Counted from the first letter of the stretch, positions 18,447 to 27,546 are shown. The stretch: 64,000 nt of DNA from Salaquimonas sp. (GCA_028289365.1 JANQQM010000118.1:19257-83256), one strand, 5' to 3'. Numbers and translations: made by a program. The notes: generated from the sequence alone by a model not told the origin.

Positions 18447-20192
18447 TCAATTCTGAAGCCAGGGCTGAGATTTAGCCTGCAGCCGATTGGCGACTAGTGA
18501 AGCTGCTATCGATATGAACAGAATCACAAACGTGATTGCATTGGCAAATTGCGCGAATCCTTCTGAGGCATAACGGTACGCCACTACGGACAGCACCGGC
18601 ATCGTGGGGGTAAAAAGCAGCACGACTAATGAAAGATCGCGGACAATCTTCACGAAGATGAGAATTCCACCGGCGGCAAGACCACGTATGGCAAGCGGGA
18701 TCGTGATTGCTGTTAGTCTACGTATGAAACTGGCACCTGTAATCCGTGCACTTTCCTCCAGTTCGCCGCCCACCTGCTGAATAACGGCTCGACCGGTTTG
18801 AACAGAAAATGGCAATAGATAAGCTGTACCTGCAATGACCAAAAGCGCGAATGTGCCGTAAAGAGCAGGAAAAGGACCAATCGGTGCGCCCAGATAAGCT
18901 ATATATGCTGCGCCAAATGCGATACCGGGAACCAGCAGCGGCAGGAAACTGATCTGTGTTATTGCAGCTGAAATCCAACCCCCTCGAAATCGCGCTGTCG
19001 TGTAGGAAGCCAGCAGACCCACAAACATACCGCTGAAAGCGACCGCCAACCCCAGACCCAATGTTACTATCAGTGCCCAGACAAAATCTTCATTGTGGGC
19101 AATGCCGGGGAAACCCTGCGCAATTGAAGGATCGCTAGTGCCGATCCAGTAGTGCAAGGTCCAATTGGAGAACAAATTGGCAGAAGACGGAGCCAGACTT
19201 GATGCCGCCAATACGATTATCGGGATAACAGTTGAACTGAAAAGAATGACCATCGCCAATGAAAATAGCGGCCAGCGAGCGCTTCGTAGATCAAAACGTT
19301 TGGCACGACCGCCCTTTCCCGTGATTGTCGCATAGGAACGACGGCCTGAAACAATACGGTTGCCCGCCCATAGAAACACCCCCGAAATCAAAACCAACAA
19401 TATCCCAATCACATAGCCGCGCCCGACCTGACCGACCTCGATCATGCCAAATAAACGCGTTGAAAGTGTTTGCATTCGCACAGGCAAACCCAATAACGCA
19501 GGAGTGGCAAAATTTGAGACAGCACCAGCGAAACACAGAGAGCATGCCGCAACCAAGGCCGGCATTGTGACCGGTAAGATAATTCCAACCAGGATACGAA
19601 ATCCCTTTGCGCCGGCAATCTGTGCTGCCTCGACGAGGTCAGAATTCATGGTCGCCAACGCCGCTGCAATGATCGTAAATGCCAGGCTGAAATAGTGCAG
19701 CGTCAGAACTATCAGTGTTGGCACCATGCCCCACGCCAGCCAATCAGGGATATCGAGACCTATACCTTGCAGCCAGCCCACCTGGCCGCCTATTCTGTCA
19801 TTGCGGAAGAGCGAACCCCATGCCAGCGCTGCAGCAAAGGACGGGATCATGAAGGGAAGCGTGGCCATCAAGCCAATGGACCGGCGAAACGGAACGTTTG
19901 TCATCACGACGAGCCAGGCCAAAAATCCACCCAAAAACACGCATGAAAGCGATACCACAACACCGATGAGCAACGTATTGTTCAACGGCTTGTAGAACAG
20001 ATTGGTCGACAATCTCCCGAACAACACATCCGACCATGCCTTGATCGTGTCGGGCTGAAGAGTGACTAGAACCGTGCTCAGCAGCGGTAGTACGATTAGT
20101 GCAACCAAAAGTAACAGCACCACCGCTTTCAGCGCGGCGCCATCGCCAATATTTAGGAGCCGCCTTTGACCGGCCACAACTACATCCGCCAT
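18447..20192 (-). CDS. Fused two-domain ABC permease (FbpB-like)
   Basis: 581 residues containing two consecutive inner-membrane permease domains, each with the EAA-type loop (ESARITGASFIRRLTAITIP in the second, EAAQIAGAKGFRILVGIILP in the first). This duplicated architecture is typical of iron(III) and phosphonate-type importers. ATG 20192 is chosen because AAAGGA lies 8 bases upstream; an ATG three codons earlier has the ribosome site too close. It follows the binding-protein gene in the operon. Confidence 0.92.
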   Translation of the reverse strand: MADVVVAGQRRLLNIGDGAALKAVVLLLLVALIVLPLLSTVLVTLQPDTIKAWSDVLFGRLSTNLFYKPLNNTLLIGVVVSLSCVFLGGFLAWLVVMTNVPFRRSIGLMATLPFMIPSFAAALAWGSLFRNDRIGGQVGWLQGIGLDIPDWLAWGMVPTLIVLTLHYFSLAFTIIAAALATMNSDLVEAAQIAGAKGFRILVGIILPVTMPALVAACSLCFAGAVSNFATPALLGLPVRMQTLSTRLFGMIEVGQVGRGYVIGILLVLISGVFLWAGNRIVSGRRSYATITGKGGRAKRFDLRSARWPLFSLAMVILFSSTVIPIIVLAASSLAPSSANLFSNWTLHYWIGTSDPSIAQGFPGIAHNEDFVWALIVTLGLGLAVAFSGMFVGLLASYTTARFRGGWISAAITQISFLPLLVPGIAFGAAYIAYLGAPIGPFPALYGTFALLVIAGTAYLLPFSVQTGRAVIQQVGGELEESARITGASFIRRLTAITIPLAIRGLAAGGILIFVKIVRDLSLVVLLFTPTMPVLSVVAYRYASEGFAQFANAITFVILFISIAASLVANRLQAKSQPWLQN

Positions 20193-20274
20193 CGAGTTCA
20201 TCCTTTATTGCTGAAGAGACGACAGCGCTGGGGCAGGCATGTCAACACACCCGCCCCTGAACGAGAATACGTGG

Positions 20275-21396
20275 CTACTGGAGTGTCAGGATCAGGTCAC
20301 CGACATCAGCGCGGATTTTGGCAGTCTTGGCAGGGTCAATTCGCCAGGCGGTAAACTTGTCCAGCGGCACTGCGTCAGGATGCGGCGGGATGTCTGTGCG
20401 TGTTACGTAGTCCCCTGCTACATAGAACGGTTTCAGTCCTTCACCTCCGGTCTCGCTTTCATCGCCCATCAAGAAGTCAATCACCAGGCGCGCTGCAGCA
20501 GGGTTGTTCGGTTTGGCTGCGAGAGCAAGAATGGCAGGAAATATAATGCCAGGTGCCGGCTTCACATTGTTGGCAACTTGTAACGCCCAACCCTCTTCCT
20601 CATTGTCGCGTCTATCTGAATAGCTTGTAAAACCAACCGGCGGATTTTCTTGCCCAAGGGCTCCCACCGCCGCATTCACATCGTCTGTGGACCCAACCAG
20701 GATGACATCGTTGTTGAAGAGGTCCGAAATAAATTTCTCGCCCGCATTGGCCGCGCCGCCGAGATCGATGGGCTTCCCGAATTGCGCTTCGTAAGCCGCC
20801 GCCATATTGTCCGACTGCAGCACAATTTCGGTCATCAAGTCGAGGTAATCGCCTCTCTGTAGTGGGTCAACCATAACGACACGGCCACGCCAATCGTCTG
20901 TGGTCAATTGCCACAAATTGTCGATCGGAGAGCCGCTTGGATTAGCTTCTTCGTTGTACATCAAGACCTTGGTCGACAGGCGTTGAGCCAATAGCGGATT
21001 TTTGTATTGATCTGGCACGCGGTCGGCCACACGCGGGGGCACGTATGGCCCAATGATGCCCGTTTCAAGCAACTCGGTCAGTACCACAGGCGTATCGGAG
21101 ATATAAATAACGTCCGCATTGGTGACGCCCGCTTGAGATTCAGCCTTGAGCCGGGCGATCTGTTCCGTAGACGAAATATCGAAACCTTGAAGGTCGATGC
21201 CCGGATAGGCAGCTTCGAATGCCTTCTCTACCTTTCCGATCCGGCTGGTGAAGGAATAAACCGTCAGTTTGCCCTCTTCTTGAGCCATGGGCAGCAATTC
21301 TGCTGGTCCCATTTCGTTGAGGTTGTCGTCGGCCAATGCCGCCGAAGACATCAGAATTCCCATTGCGCCGAGACGCATCACTTTCAGAAATTTCAT
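20275..21396 (-). CDS. ABC transporter periplasmic binding protein (FbpA/PhnS-like)
   Basis: 373 residues with a signal peptide (about 1-22, SSAALA cleavage) and the extracellular binding fold of the iron/spermidine type (KLTVYSFTSRIGKVEKAFEA, VIYISDTPVVLTELLETGII). GGAGG precedes the ATG by about 6 bases. It does not show the paired C-terminal tyrosines of classic FbpA, so an iron role is not proved. Next to an RpiR regulator and a phosphatase, a phosphorylated organic ligand is an equally good guess. Confidence 0.88.
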   Translation of the reverse strand: MKFLKVMRLGAMGILMSSAALADDNLNEMGPAELLPMAQEEGKLTVYSFTSRIGKVEKAFEAAYPGIDLQGFDISSTEQIARLKAESQAGVTNADVIYISDTPVVLTELLETGIIGPYVPPRVADRVPDQYKNPLLAQRLSTKVLMYNEEANPSGSPIDNLWQLTTDDWRGRVVMVDPLQRGDYLDLMTEIVLQSDNMAAAYEAQFGKPIDLGGAANAGEKFISDLFNNDVILVGSTDDVNAAVGALGQENPPVGFTSYSDRRDNEEEGWALQVANNVKPAPGIIFPAILALAAKPNNPAAARLVIDFLMGDESETGGEGLKPFYVAGDYVTRTDIPPHPDAVPLDKFTAWRIDPAKTAKIRADVGDLILTLQ

Positions 21397-21419
21397 TTGA
21401 TCCTCCCTTGGTTTCTTAT

Positions 21420-22256
21420 CTATTCGAAGCGCTCGATTAACTGACCCAGGCGATCCAGTTTTTTCAGCGATTCCTCTTTGGCTGTGAGACCGGCAGCGAT
21501 CACAATTGCATTACAAACCGTCATAGGTACCGTTAAGGTCTGGAAGGCATCCGGATCACCTGAACGCGGTGCCGTCAGCAGTATGTCTGGCCGGGGAGCT
21601 AGAAGCGCACCTGATTTGCCCGAAATAATAATGGTTTTGGCGCCGACCTCTTTCGCCGTCTCAATTAGAGCGCCGTAGCTCCTCGGCGGACGACGAAAAG
21701 CAAAACTCAGTACAACGTCCCCCGATTCTAGGCCCAACATTTGTTCTGCCAGACCCCGCGGGCTTGTATTAAGTTGTTGCACTTCTTTGCCAAATCGGCG
21801 AAATCGTTTGACTAACATCAGCGCCAGTACTTCAGCGTTTCCGTATCCATAAATGAAAATACGGGTTGCCTTCATCAGCATGCTGCCGACATTAGCGAGT
21901 TGATCGGGACTAATAAATTCTTCAATTCCTCCAAGCGCCTGCGCTTCGTCCCGCGCCAATTTTCCCAGAATTGAGTCAGACGTGTTTTCGGCAATTGTCC
22001 TTTCAAAGCGGGTTGCGGTTTCACGTGTGGCAATGAACTCATCGCGCAAGGCATCGCGGAAAGCTGCATAGCTTTCGTAGCCGAGTTTTTTTGCAAGCCT
22101 CGACGCCGTAGCCTCGTGGACACCAACCGCTTTGGCTAGTTCGCCGGCTGTGCCTAGTGCTGCCGACTTTGGACTTTCAATAACATTTTCAACCAGCTTT
22201 CGTTCGCTAACGGTTAGGGTCGGTGCCTGATCCGAAATTTTATCAATGAGTGACAT
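21420..22256 (-). CDS. MurR/RpiR-family transcriptional regulator
   Basis: 278 residues: N-terminal helix-turn-helix (residues about 1-77, AGELAKAVGVHEATASRLAK) and a C-terminal SIS domain (RIFIYGYGNAEVLALMLVKR, then VLSFAFRRPP and TIIISGKSGA), the layout of regulators that sense phosphosugars. ATG 22256 with GAGG upstream is preferred; the longer frame adds a Cys-rich non-homologous start. It heads the transporter-phosphatase operon, 23 bases before the binding-protein gene. Confidence 0.9.
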   Translation of the reverse strand: MSLIDKISDQAPTLTVSERKLVENVIESPKSAALGTAGELAKAVGVHEATASRLAKKLGYESYAAFRDALRDEFIATRETATRFERTIAENTSDSILGKLARDEAQALGGIEEFISPDQLANVGSMLMKATRIFIYGYGNAEVLALMLVKRFRRFGKEVQQLNTSPRGLAEQMLGLESGDVVLSFAFRRPPRSYGALIETAKEVGAKTIIISGKSGALLAPRPDILLTAPRSGDPDAFQTLTVPMTVCNAIVIAAGLTAKEESLKKLDRLGQLIERFE

Positions 22257-22302
22257 GCAAACCTCAATCAATTTGCATGATTTCTTGCACACATGGTATT
22301 TT

Positions 22303-22352
22303 TTTGCAAGCTATCTTGCTAAAATTGATTAATCGTGAGTCCGTTTGCAAGC
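22303..22352. promoter_or_regulatory. Repeated TTTGCAAGC sites upstream of the RpiR operon
   Basis: TTTGCAAGC occurs at 22303-22311 and 22344-22352, 41 bases start to start, with further TTGCA/TTGC pieces at 22272, 22285 and 22315. Spacing near four helical turns and location just upstream of the operon suggest operators for the RpiR protein. Confidence 0.5.
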
Positions 22353-22820
22353 GAACAAATGCAAAATTTCGTGGTTCTGAGCTTCTATGTAAATTGGCCA
22401 ATCCACTCGACCAGTATTGGCCTGAGCAATTCGACTATACGGCTTCGCTACCGAGCTCGCCAAAATGCTATAAGTTGCATCAATAGGCCAAGTGCAGGTA
22501 TCCAAACAATAATGCCAATAGAATCTCTGAGCCTACAGCACACATTGACTGCCTAGCGTCTTATTGGCCACTGGTGTCGATTCACGGCTGGCTAGATGGT
22601 CGTGTAATGGAGGTTTGATGTTCGCGATTAGGCGAGACCGCTAACCCATTTTTTTTGGGATTTTCGACAGAAACAAGGTTAAAGATTTACTGCCTCAGCC
22701 CTCTTATATTTGCGACCTAATCAGTCTCCAGAATAAAATACGCTTTTGCTTGAACGTCAGGTCCCCAATCCTTCTCATCAAACGTCATGACTGGGCAGGA
22801 GAGAATGTGAGTTAACGACT
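22353..22820. other. Non-coding gap
   Basis: 468 bases between the RpiR operator region and the GNAT gene. Only short overlapping frames without family features occur, and no repeat copy or terminator was recognised. Confidence 0.5.
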
Positions 22821-23279
22821 ATGAACATCAGACCGACGAAAACTGAAGATATTCCGGCTCTAAAAACGGTCCTGGATCGTACCGGGCTTTTCCCGAGCGA
22901 CATGCTTCCTGACATGTTGAGCAGCTTCCTTTCTGATGCTGATAATGAAGATATTTGGCTAACATGCGAAGTGGACGGTAAGGCCATCGGTTTTTGCTTT
23001 GCTAAACCAGAGCCACTGACCGATGGAACTTGGAACATGCTGGCAATCGCCATCCACCCCGACATGCAAGGCAGCGGTGCAGGGAGTTCCATTACCAGTG
23101 AGCTCGAAGCACGACTGCATGAAACAGGTCAGCGCATTCTGATTGTAGATACATCAGGAACGCAAGATTATGCCTTAACTCGTGAGTTTTATCACAAGAA
23201 CGGCTATTCAGAAGCGGCACGAATTCGTGACTTCTGGGCAGATGGTGATGACAAAGTCACATTCTTGAAAGCACTATAG
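22821..23279 (+). CDS. GNAT-family N-acetyltransferase
   Basis: 152 residues with the GNAT order of motifs: IRPTKTEDIPAL at the start, WLTCEVDGKAIGFCF strand, MLAIAIHPDMQGSGAGSSIT (acetyl-CoA pyrophosphate loop, Q/R-x-x-G-x-G/A) and a C-terminal YALTREFYHKNGYSEAARI. The ribosome site is weak, with GGAGAG about 20 bases upstream. Acceptor substrate unknown. Stands alone. Confidence 0.88.
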   Translation: MNIRPTKTEDIPALKTVLDRTGLFPSDMLPDMLSSFLSDADNEDIWLTCEVDGKAIGFCFAKPEPLTDGTWNMLAIAIHPDMQGSGAGSSITSELEARLHETGQRILIVDTSGTQDYALTREFYHKNGYSEAARIRDFWADGDDKVTFLKAL

Positions 23280-23360
23280 ATCGCATCGAATATGCCGGGG
23301 TTCGGACTGTTTCTCATGGATGCTTTGTCCGCATAATTCGCACTCAATATCCAAATAGGT

Positions 23361-23389
23361 CGTCCGCTTTGGGCCAAAAGTTGCCGTTA
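23361..23389. repeat. Dispersed intergenic repeat (copy 3)
   Basis: CGTCCGCTTTGGGCCAAAAG followed by TTGCCGTTA, almost identical to copies 2 and 5. A TTTGTCCGCATAAT half element lies about 30 bases upstream. Confidence 0.75.
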
Positions 23390-23443
23390 TCGCTGATGAG
23401 CGGTAAAGACCGCGATGTGCCAATATCTGCCAATCTGCCGCGT

Positions 23444-23668
23444 TTAGGACCTAGTCATGTCGGTGAGCCAACTACGCAATCGCGATGTAGCAAACGGCAA
23501 CGCACCGTAGACCATTGCCGGGACTATGATGAGCGTAACAACCAACGTGCGTATGGGGATCGCTGCGTCCCGGAGAAATGGATCCAGTGCGGTGAGCAGG
23601 ACGGTGATCATGGGGTATAGGATGCACCATGTCAGAATCGCCAATTTGTGTTTGTTGGGTGCAGTCAT
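23444..23668 (-). CDS. Small two-helix membrane protein
   Basis: 74 residues with two hydrophobic segments (about residues 8-27 and 37-56) ending in a basic tail (TSRLRSWL). The ATG at 23668 overlaps the aldo/keto reductase stop as ATGA, so it is translationally coupled to that enzyme. Family not named with certainty; similar short two-helix tails occur fused to antibiotic-biosynthesis-monooxygenase-like proteins (from memory). Confidence 0.7.
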   Translation of the reverse strand: MTAPNKHKLAILTWCILYPMITVLLTALDPFLRDAAIPIRTLVVTLIIVPAMVYGALPFATSRLRSWLTDMTRS

Positions 23669-24459
23669 TGCTCTTCCCTCCGGAATTTCTCCGCGACAAC
23701 TTTCCAAGCGTTCCAGTTGTCTTCGAGGTGGCTGATTGAGGTCGTGCCCGGGATCACGATGATATTTGGCGAGCGGGCGAGCAGCCATGCAATAGCCTGC
23801 TTTGGTTTCAGCTTTGCGCCACGCTGCATTGGGTTTGCCCCTAGCGGCCCATACGGAATGAAGGCAATGTCGTTCTTGGCGGTAAAATCCACCAGGTCTT
23901 GTTCTCCAATCTCGGCCATGTTGAAGCGGTTCTGAACACTGGCTATGGGCGCAACTGCCAGCGCACGCTTGAGGTCGTTCTTGGTAATGTTGGATAGACC
24001 TATATGGCGTATACGGCCGTCAGACTGAGCCTCTGCAAGTGCCGCCACTGATCTCTCAATTGGAGTATTGGGGTCAACACGGTGAAGCTGGAACAGATCG
24101 ATCTGATCGCGGCGAAGATTGATCAGTGCCTTGTCTATCTGGCGCAGAAGCGTATCCCGCGAGCCGTCTGTTACAATGTTTCCCGGTGCGGGTTTATCAA
24201 CACCGCCCTTGGTGGCAATAACAGCATTTCGTCCTTCAAGCGCTTCGCCAACAATCTGGTCAGCTGTTTCCGGACCATAAGCCCATGCACTGTCGAAAAA
24301 TGTGACGCCTAGATCATTGGCACGTCGGAGCAACGCTAGGCCCTGTTCCCAATCTGGATAGGGACCAAAATTGCTCGGTTGGCCGGTCAGGCGCATGGCC
24401 CCGTAACCTAGGCGGTTAACTTTGAGATCTCCACCAATTTTGAATGTCTGTAAGGTCAT
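23665..24459 (-). CDS. Aldo/keto reductase
   Basis: 264-residue NADPH-dependent oxidoreductase of the AKR fold. The catalytic tetrad can be placed: Asp56 and Tyr61 in FFDSAWAYG, Lys84 in IATKGG, His126 in FQLHRVDP; the cofactor end includes VIPGTTS. Slightly short for the family (usually 270-330). GGAGA lies upstream of the ATG. Divergent from the LysR gene at 24558, its probable regulator. Substrate unknown. Confidence 0.92.
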   Translation of the reverse strand: MTLQTFKIGGDLKVNRLGYGAMRLTGQPSNFGPYPDWEQGLALLRRANDLGVTFFDSAWAYGPETADQIVGEALEGRNAVIATKGGVDKPAPGNIVTDGSRDTLLRQIDKALINLRRDQIDLFQLHRVDPNTPIERSVAALAEAQSDGRIRHIGLSNITKNDLKRALAVAPIASVQNRFNMAEIGEQDLVDFTAKNDIAFIPYGPLGANPMQRGAKLKPKQAIAWLLARSPNIIVIPGTTSISHLEDNWNAWKVVAEKFRREEQ

Positions 24460-24544
24460 CGGTCATCTCCAAAAATGTGTTGCGTTCCATCCAAGATGGC
24501 GGATTTCTGATTATTCCTGTAGTGGACGTATCCGAGTATTTGAT

Positions 24545-24559
24545 ATACGTATTGCGTAT
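24545..24559. promoter_or_regulatory. Inverted repeat at the LysR start, candidate autoregulatory site
   Basis: ATACG-TATTG-CGTAT, perfect 5-bp arms, running into the start codon of the LysR gene and about 90 bases from the divergent reductase start. Binding here would block the regulator's own translation start region. Confidence 0.4.
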
Positions 24560-25478
24560 GAGTAAGCCGCTGGACCGTCTCACATTACTTTATACCTTCG
24601 TCCGCATCTCGGAGCGCGGTTCGATCAGTGCTGCCGCACGCGATCTAGGACTGTCTCAGGCCTCGGCAAGTCGCCAGTTAAAGGAACTGGAAGAGCGTTT
24701 CGGAACGCAGCTGATCCGTCGCACGACACACTCGCTTGCCCTCACACAGTCAGGAAGGGAGCTGTTGCGCGATGCGCGGGAGATTCTTTCCAGTTGGGAG
24801 GCGCTGCAAGAGAAACACGCTGAGAGCAAACTGTCTGTCCAAGGGCCACTCAAAGTAATTGCTCCCGTCGCGCTCGGGCAGCTTTATCTGGCAGATATTG
24901 CACTTGACTATCAGATGCAAAATCCGAAAGTCTCCTTGACCTGGGAGCTGGACGATCAAGTCATCCGATTTGCAGAATTGGGATGCGATTGCTGGATTAG
25001 AATCGGCTCCATACCTGATGATACACTGATTGTAAGAGAGCTTGGCAGTGTTGAACGAATGATTGTTGCGAACCCCTGCCTGCTTGCGAGCCAGCGATAT
25101 GAGACACCAGCCGATGTTGAGAAATTGCCATTTGTAGCACTCACACCATTCTACGGAACAAGGATTACCCTGAGCTCGTCGGATCAGAAGAATGTAGAGA
25201 TCGAACCTGACACCGGGGTGTCAACGAACAACATCTTTGCTGTTTACAGAGCTGTGCTGAAAGGTGTGGGAGCTGCTGTGTTGCCGAGATGGTTCGTCCA
25301 AAGGGAACTTGATGATGGTTCAGTGGTGGACGTTCTGCCAAGATGGCGTGCAGCAGAGCTCGAGATCAATGCTGCATACTTGCCTGCAAGGCACCAGCCC
25401 AAAAGGATTGAGACGTTCCTCAGGGCGCTTAGCGAAGGAGTTCCAAAGATACCAGGTGTCCGGAGCAATACAGATTGA
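24558..25478 (+). CDS. LysR-family transcriptional regulator
   Basis: 306 residues, helix-turn-helix at about residues 8-66 (RISERGSISAAARDLGLSQA, LIRRTTHSLALTQSG), in the CrgA-like LysR subgroup. The ATG at 24558 is chosen as the start of the conserved domain; a 38-codon upstream extension runs into the divergent promoter. It likely controls the aldo/keto reductase and coupled small membrane protein. Confidence 0.9.
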   Translation: MSKPLDRLTLLYTFVRISERGSISAAARDLGLSQASASRQLKELEERFGTQLIRRTTHSLALTQSGRELLRDAREILSSWEALQEKHAESKLSVQGPLKVIAPVALGQLYLADIALDYQMQNPKVSLTWELDDQVIRFAELGCDCWIRIGSIPDDTLIVRELGSVERMIVANPCLLASQRYETPADVEKLPFVALTPFYGTRITLSSSDQKNVEIEPDTGVSTNNIFAVYRAVLKGVGAAVLPRWFVQRELDDGSVVDVLPRWRAAELEINAAYLPARHQPKRIETFLRALSEGVPKIPGVRSNTD

Positions 25479-25549
25479 ACTCAGGCATTGGCTGGATGTC
25501 CTTGAGAGATAATCCGGGATCTAAATCGGAATCTGAACGTTGCACCTTA

Positions 25550-25667
25550 ATGTCCGTTTCGGGCCATTTGCAGACATATTTGACCGACGTGCTTAATGTT
25601 GGCTTTTGGGTGACTTTAGACATTTATGAAGTCGGAGCTCATGTCCGCTTTGTGCTAAAGGCGGATA
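25550..25667. repeat. Two copies of the dispersed repeat in one gap
   Basis: 25550-25577 is ATGTCCGTTTCGGGCCATTTG plus CAGACAT, a nearly palindromic full element; 25641-25667 is ATGTCCGCTTTGTGCTAAAG plus GCGGATA. Both are in the plus orientation in the 280-base gap after the LysR gene, which holds nothing else recognisable. Confidence 0.75.
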
Positions 25668-25758
25668 AGTTCTGAAATTGGTAGGCATCAAAATTTTGAA
25701 AAAATGCTTTCTCAAAATCTGTTGAGGCCATTTGCTGATTTGGTGACTTGTTAGCGGA

Positions 25759-26304
25759 TCAATACGGATCAAACTCGATAATCTGGCAGTTGTCCGGTTT
25801 GATACCTGTCAGCGCGTGAATGAAATTTCCGTGTGTCACAACTGCAGTATTGTGAGCGCTGGTATCGCTGAGAAATTCCCTAAACTCGGCTGCGCGCTCT
25901 CGTAGAACTTGATCAGGTTCAACTGAGAAGCCGCGATGGTCTGGCGTGTCGTTGTGCCACCACACGTCGTCCAAATGATCGAAATCAAAGTGGGGGTAGT
26001 CCGTTGCGAGTTGAGGTGGCGGGCGACCAACATCACAGCTGTTTAATAATTGTTCGCGGACTACCGCATTGATTTCGAATTTTCTCTTAGGTCCGAAAAG
26101 CAGCAAAGCGGTCTGCAATGTACGGGTTAGTGGCGAAACGATGACACGGTGGATCTCGAGTTCAGAAATCCGGTGTCGTGTTTCGGTTCCCTGGATATGT
26201 CCCAATTCAGAAAGTGGGGCGTCAAAAATCATTGGATCCGGCTGACTGGGATCATAAACGGCATTAAACTGTGATTGGGCGTGGCGAATGAGGTATATTG
26301 TCAC
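25759..26304 (-). CDS. Histidine phosphatase family protein
   Basis: 181 residues: catalytic RHA motif at the N terminus (IYLIRHAQSQFN, His8), LSELG motif, the VSPLTRTLQTALLLF helix and the second histidine in VVTHGNFIHAL. The start is a GTG with GAGG 8 bases upstream. RHA replaces the commoner RHG and the protein is short; substrate unknown. Not in an operon with its neighbours. Confidence 0.85.
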   Translation of the reverse strand: MTIYLIRHAQSQFNAVYDPSQPDPMIFDAPLSELGHIQGTETRHRISELEIHRVIVSPLTRTLQTALLLFGPKRKFEINAVVREQLLNSCDVGRPPPQLATDYPHFDFDHLDDVWWHNDTPDHRGFSVEPDQVLRERAAEFREFLSDTSAHNTAVVTHGNFIHALTGIKPDNCQIIEFDPY

Positions 26305-26499
26305 GAAAGAGCCTCTGGATGTGGGAATATGTGAATACGCTGTGATCGTGACAAATGTCCATCCAGATTGTTGCAGTATCTGCTGTTAATGCCGGCCACA
26401 TCGCAGTTCTTGACCTATTTTAGGGCCGCTCGTAGGACTCCCATGCAATTCTGTTGAGTTGTTACACTGAACGCAAATTAACCGCATGTATCTCGGCAT

Positions 26500-27048
26500 T
26501 CATTTCTTGCCCTCGCGGCCGAACCACATTCGCCGCAGTGTCGCGTCATGTTTTACGAAATGATGATTAAGTGCCGCCCCTGCATGAATGACAAGCAAGG
26601 CGACCATCAACCTCGCGCCCAACCCATGAGGGATACGCGGCGGGTACAGATTGAAGTCTGGCAAAGGTCCTTGTGCAGCGCCAAACAGAATTGCTCCCGC
26701 GCCAGATAGCAAGAGCATACCAATGCCGCTTGCCACCATGCCCAAGATAATGATGTAGAAGAGAACATGAACCGCTTTGGCCGCCAATTCTTGCCAACGG
26801 GGTTCATCCCCGACCGGCGCAGGTTTTACATCATACCACCGCCACCAGATGATCCGAAAAATCGTCAGCAGCAGGATTGCAATACCCAACGGTACATGCA
26901 TCCGCAGCATGTCCGCCTTCGCCATAGGGTCGATCGTCTGGCCCGCACGAAACCCTGAACCAAGTAGCATCAGGATGAGCATCGCAGACAACCAGTGAAT
27001 GGATATTGCCACAGTACCGTATCTTGTTTTTGTGCTTTTCAACGACAT
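26500..27048 (-). CDS. Cytochrome b561-type membrane protein
   Basis: 182 residues, four membrane helices, with heme-ligand histidines expected at His18 (SIHWLSAML), in MHVPLGIAILLL, in AVHVLFYIIILG and in LLVIHAGAALNHHFVKHD. This is the bacterial b561 family that moves electrons between quinone and periplasmic partners. GAGGAAAAC lies upstream of the ATG. It is 26 bases behind the monooxygenase gene and probably co-transcribed. Confidence 0.92.
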   Translation of the reverse strand: MSLKSTKTRYGTVAISIHWLSAMLILMLLGSGFRAGQTIDPMAKADMLRMHVPLGIAILLLTIFRIIWWRWYDVKPAPVGDEPRWQELAAKAVHVLFYIIILGMVASGIGMLLLSGAGAILFGAAQGPLPDFNLYPPRIPHGLGARLMVALLVIHAGAALNHHFVKHDATLRRMWFGREGKK

Positions 27049-27074
27049 GGTGTTTTCCTCTGCCAGGTGTCACG

Positions 27075-27443
27075 TCAAGCCACACAACAATTTGGAACCG
27101 CAATTTTCTCGAAGAGATGGGGCGCTGTGACTGCGCTAGACGGATAGTGCCCGAGCGCGTTCTGGAATTCCGGGTTTGAGAATGCTGCCTTGAAGTCTGC
27201 AACCGAACCCCAGATGGCGTAATTCAGATACATGCTGCTTCCGCCGACAGCCTTGTGCAATTGCGTGCTGATATAGCCCGGTTGCTTTTTCATCCAGAGT
27301 GCGTCGGCCCTCCAGGCCTCGACCATGGCGTCCTGATCATCAGGATCGACTGTGAACAGGTTGACCAGCACAACAGGACCAGCCTCGATGTCCAGTTGTT
27401 GTTGTATAGGGAATCCGGGATCGAGCGGCTTGATATTGACCAT
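27075..27443 (-). CDS. Antibiotic biosynthesis monooxygenase (ABM) domain protein
   Basis: 122-residue dimeric alpha-beta barrel protein; the ABM core is VVLVNLFTVDPDDQDAMVEA, the PGYISTQLHK turn and the YLNYAIWGSVADFKAAF strand. Such proteins are often quinol monooxygenases or heme-binding. The ATG at 27443 has AAGGAAAG upstream and is preferred over one six codons earlier. Divergent from MarR, with two strong palindromes in the promoter. Confidence 0.87.
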   Translation of the reverse strand: MVNIKPLDPGFPIQQQLDIEAGPVVLVNLFTVDPDDQDAMVEAWRADALWMKKQPGYISTQLHKAVGGSSMYLNYAIWGSVADFKAAFSNPEFQNALGHYPSSAVTAPHLFEKIAVPNCCVA

Positions 27444-27477
27444 TTGTCTTTCCTTCAGCATTGGATTAATATGGTGT

Positions 27478-27519
27478 TATGTTGTCATATATAGGTCATC
27501 TAAATATTATGACAACATA
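27478..27519. promoter_or_regulatory. Paired MarR operators
   Basis: TATGTTGTCATA (27478-27489) and its exact reverse complement TATGACAACATA (27508-27519), each itself of the form TATG-N4-CATA, centres 30 bases apart (three helical turns), in the 103-bp gap between the leftward monooxygenase and the rightward MarR gene. Strong candidate operator pair for the MarR protein. Confidence 0.75.
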
Positions 27520-27546
27520 TTGTCAATAAATTTCTTAGGGATTCTT

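Noticed and set aside
20275..21396. Naming the binding protein FbpA (iron)
   Set aside because: The C-terminal tyrosine pair that binds iron was not seen, and the RpiR/phosphatase context points elsewhere.
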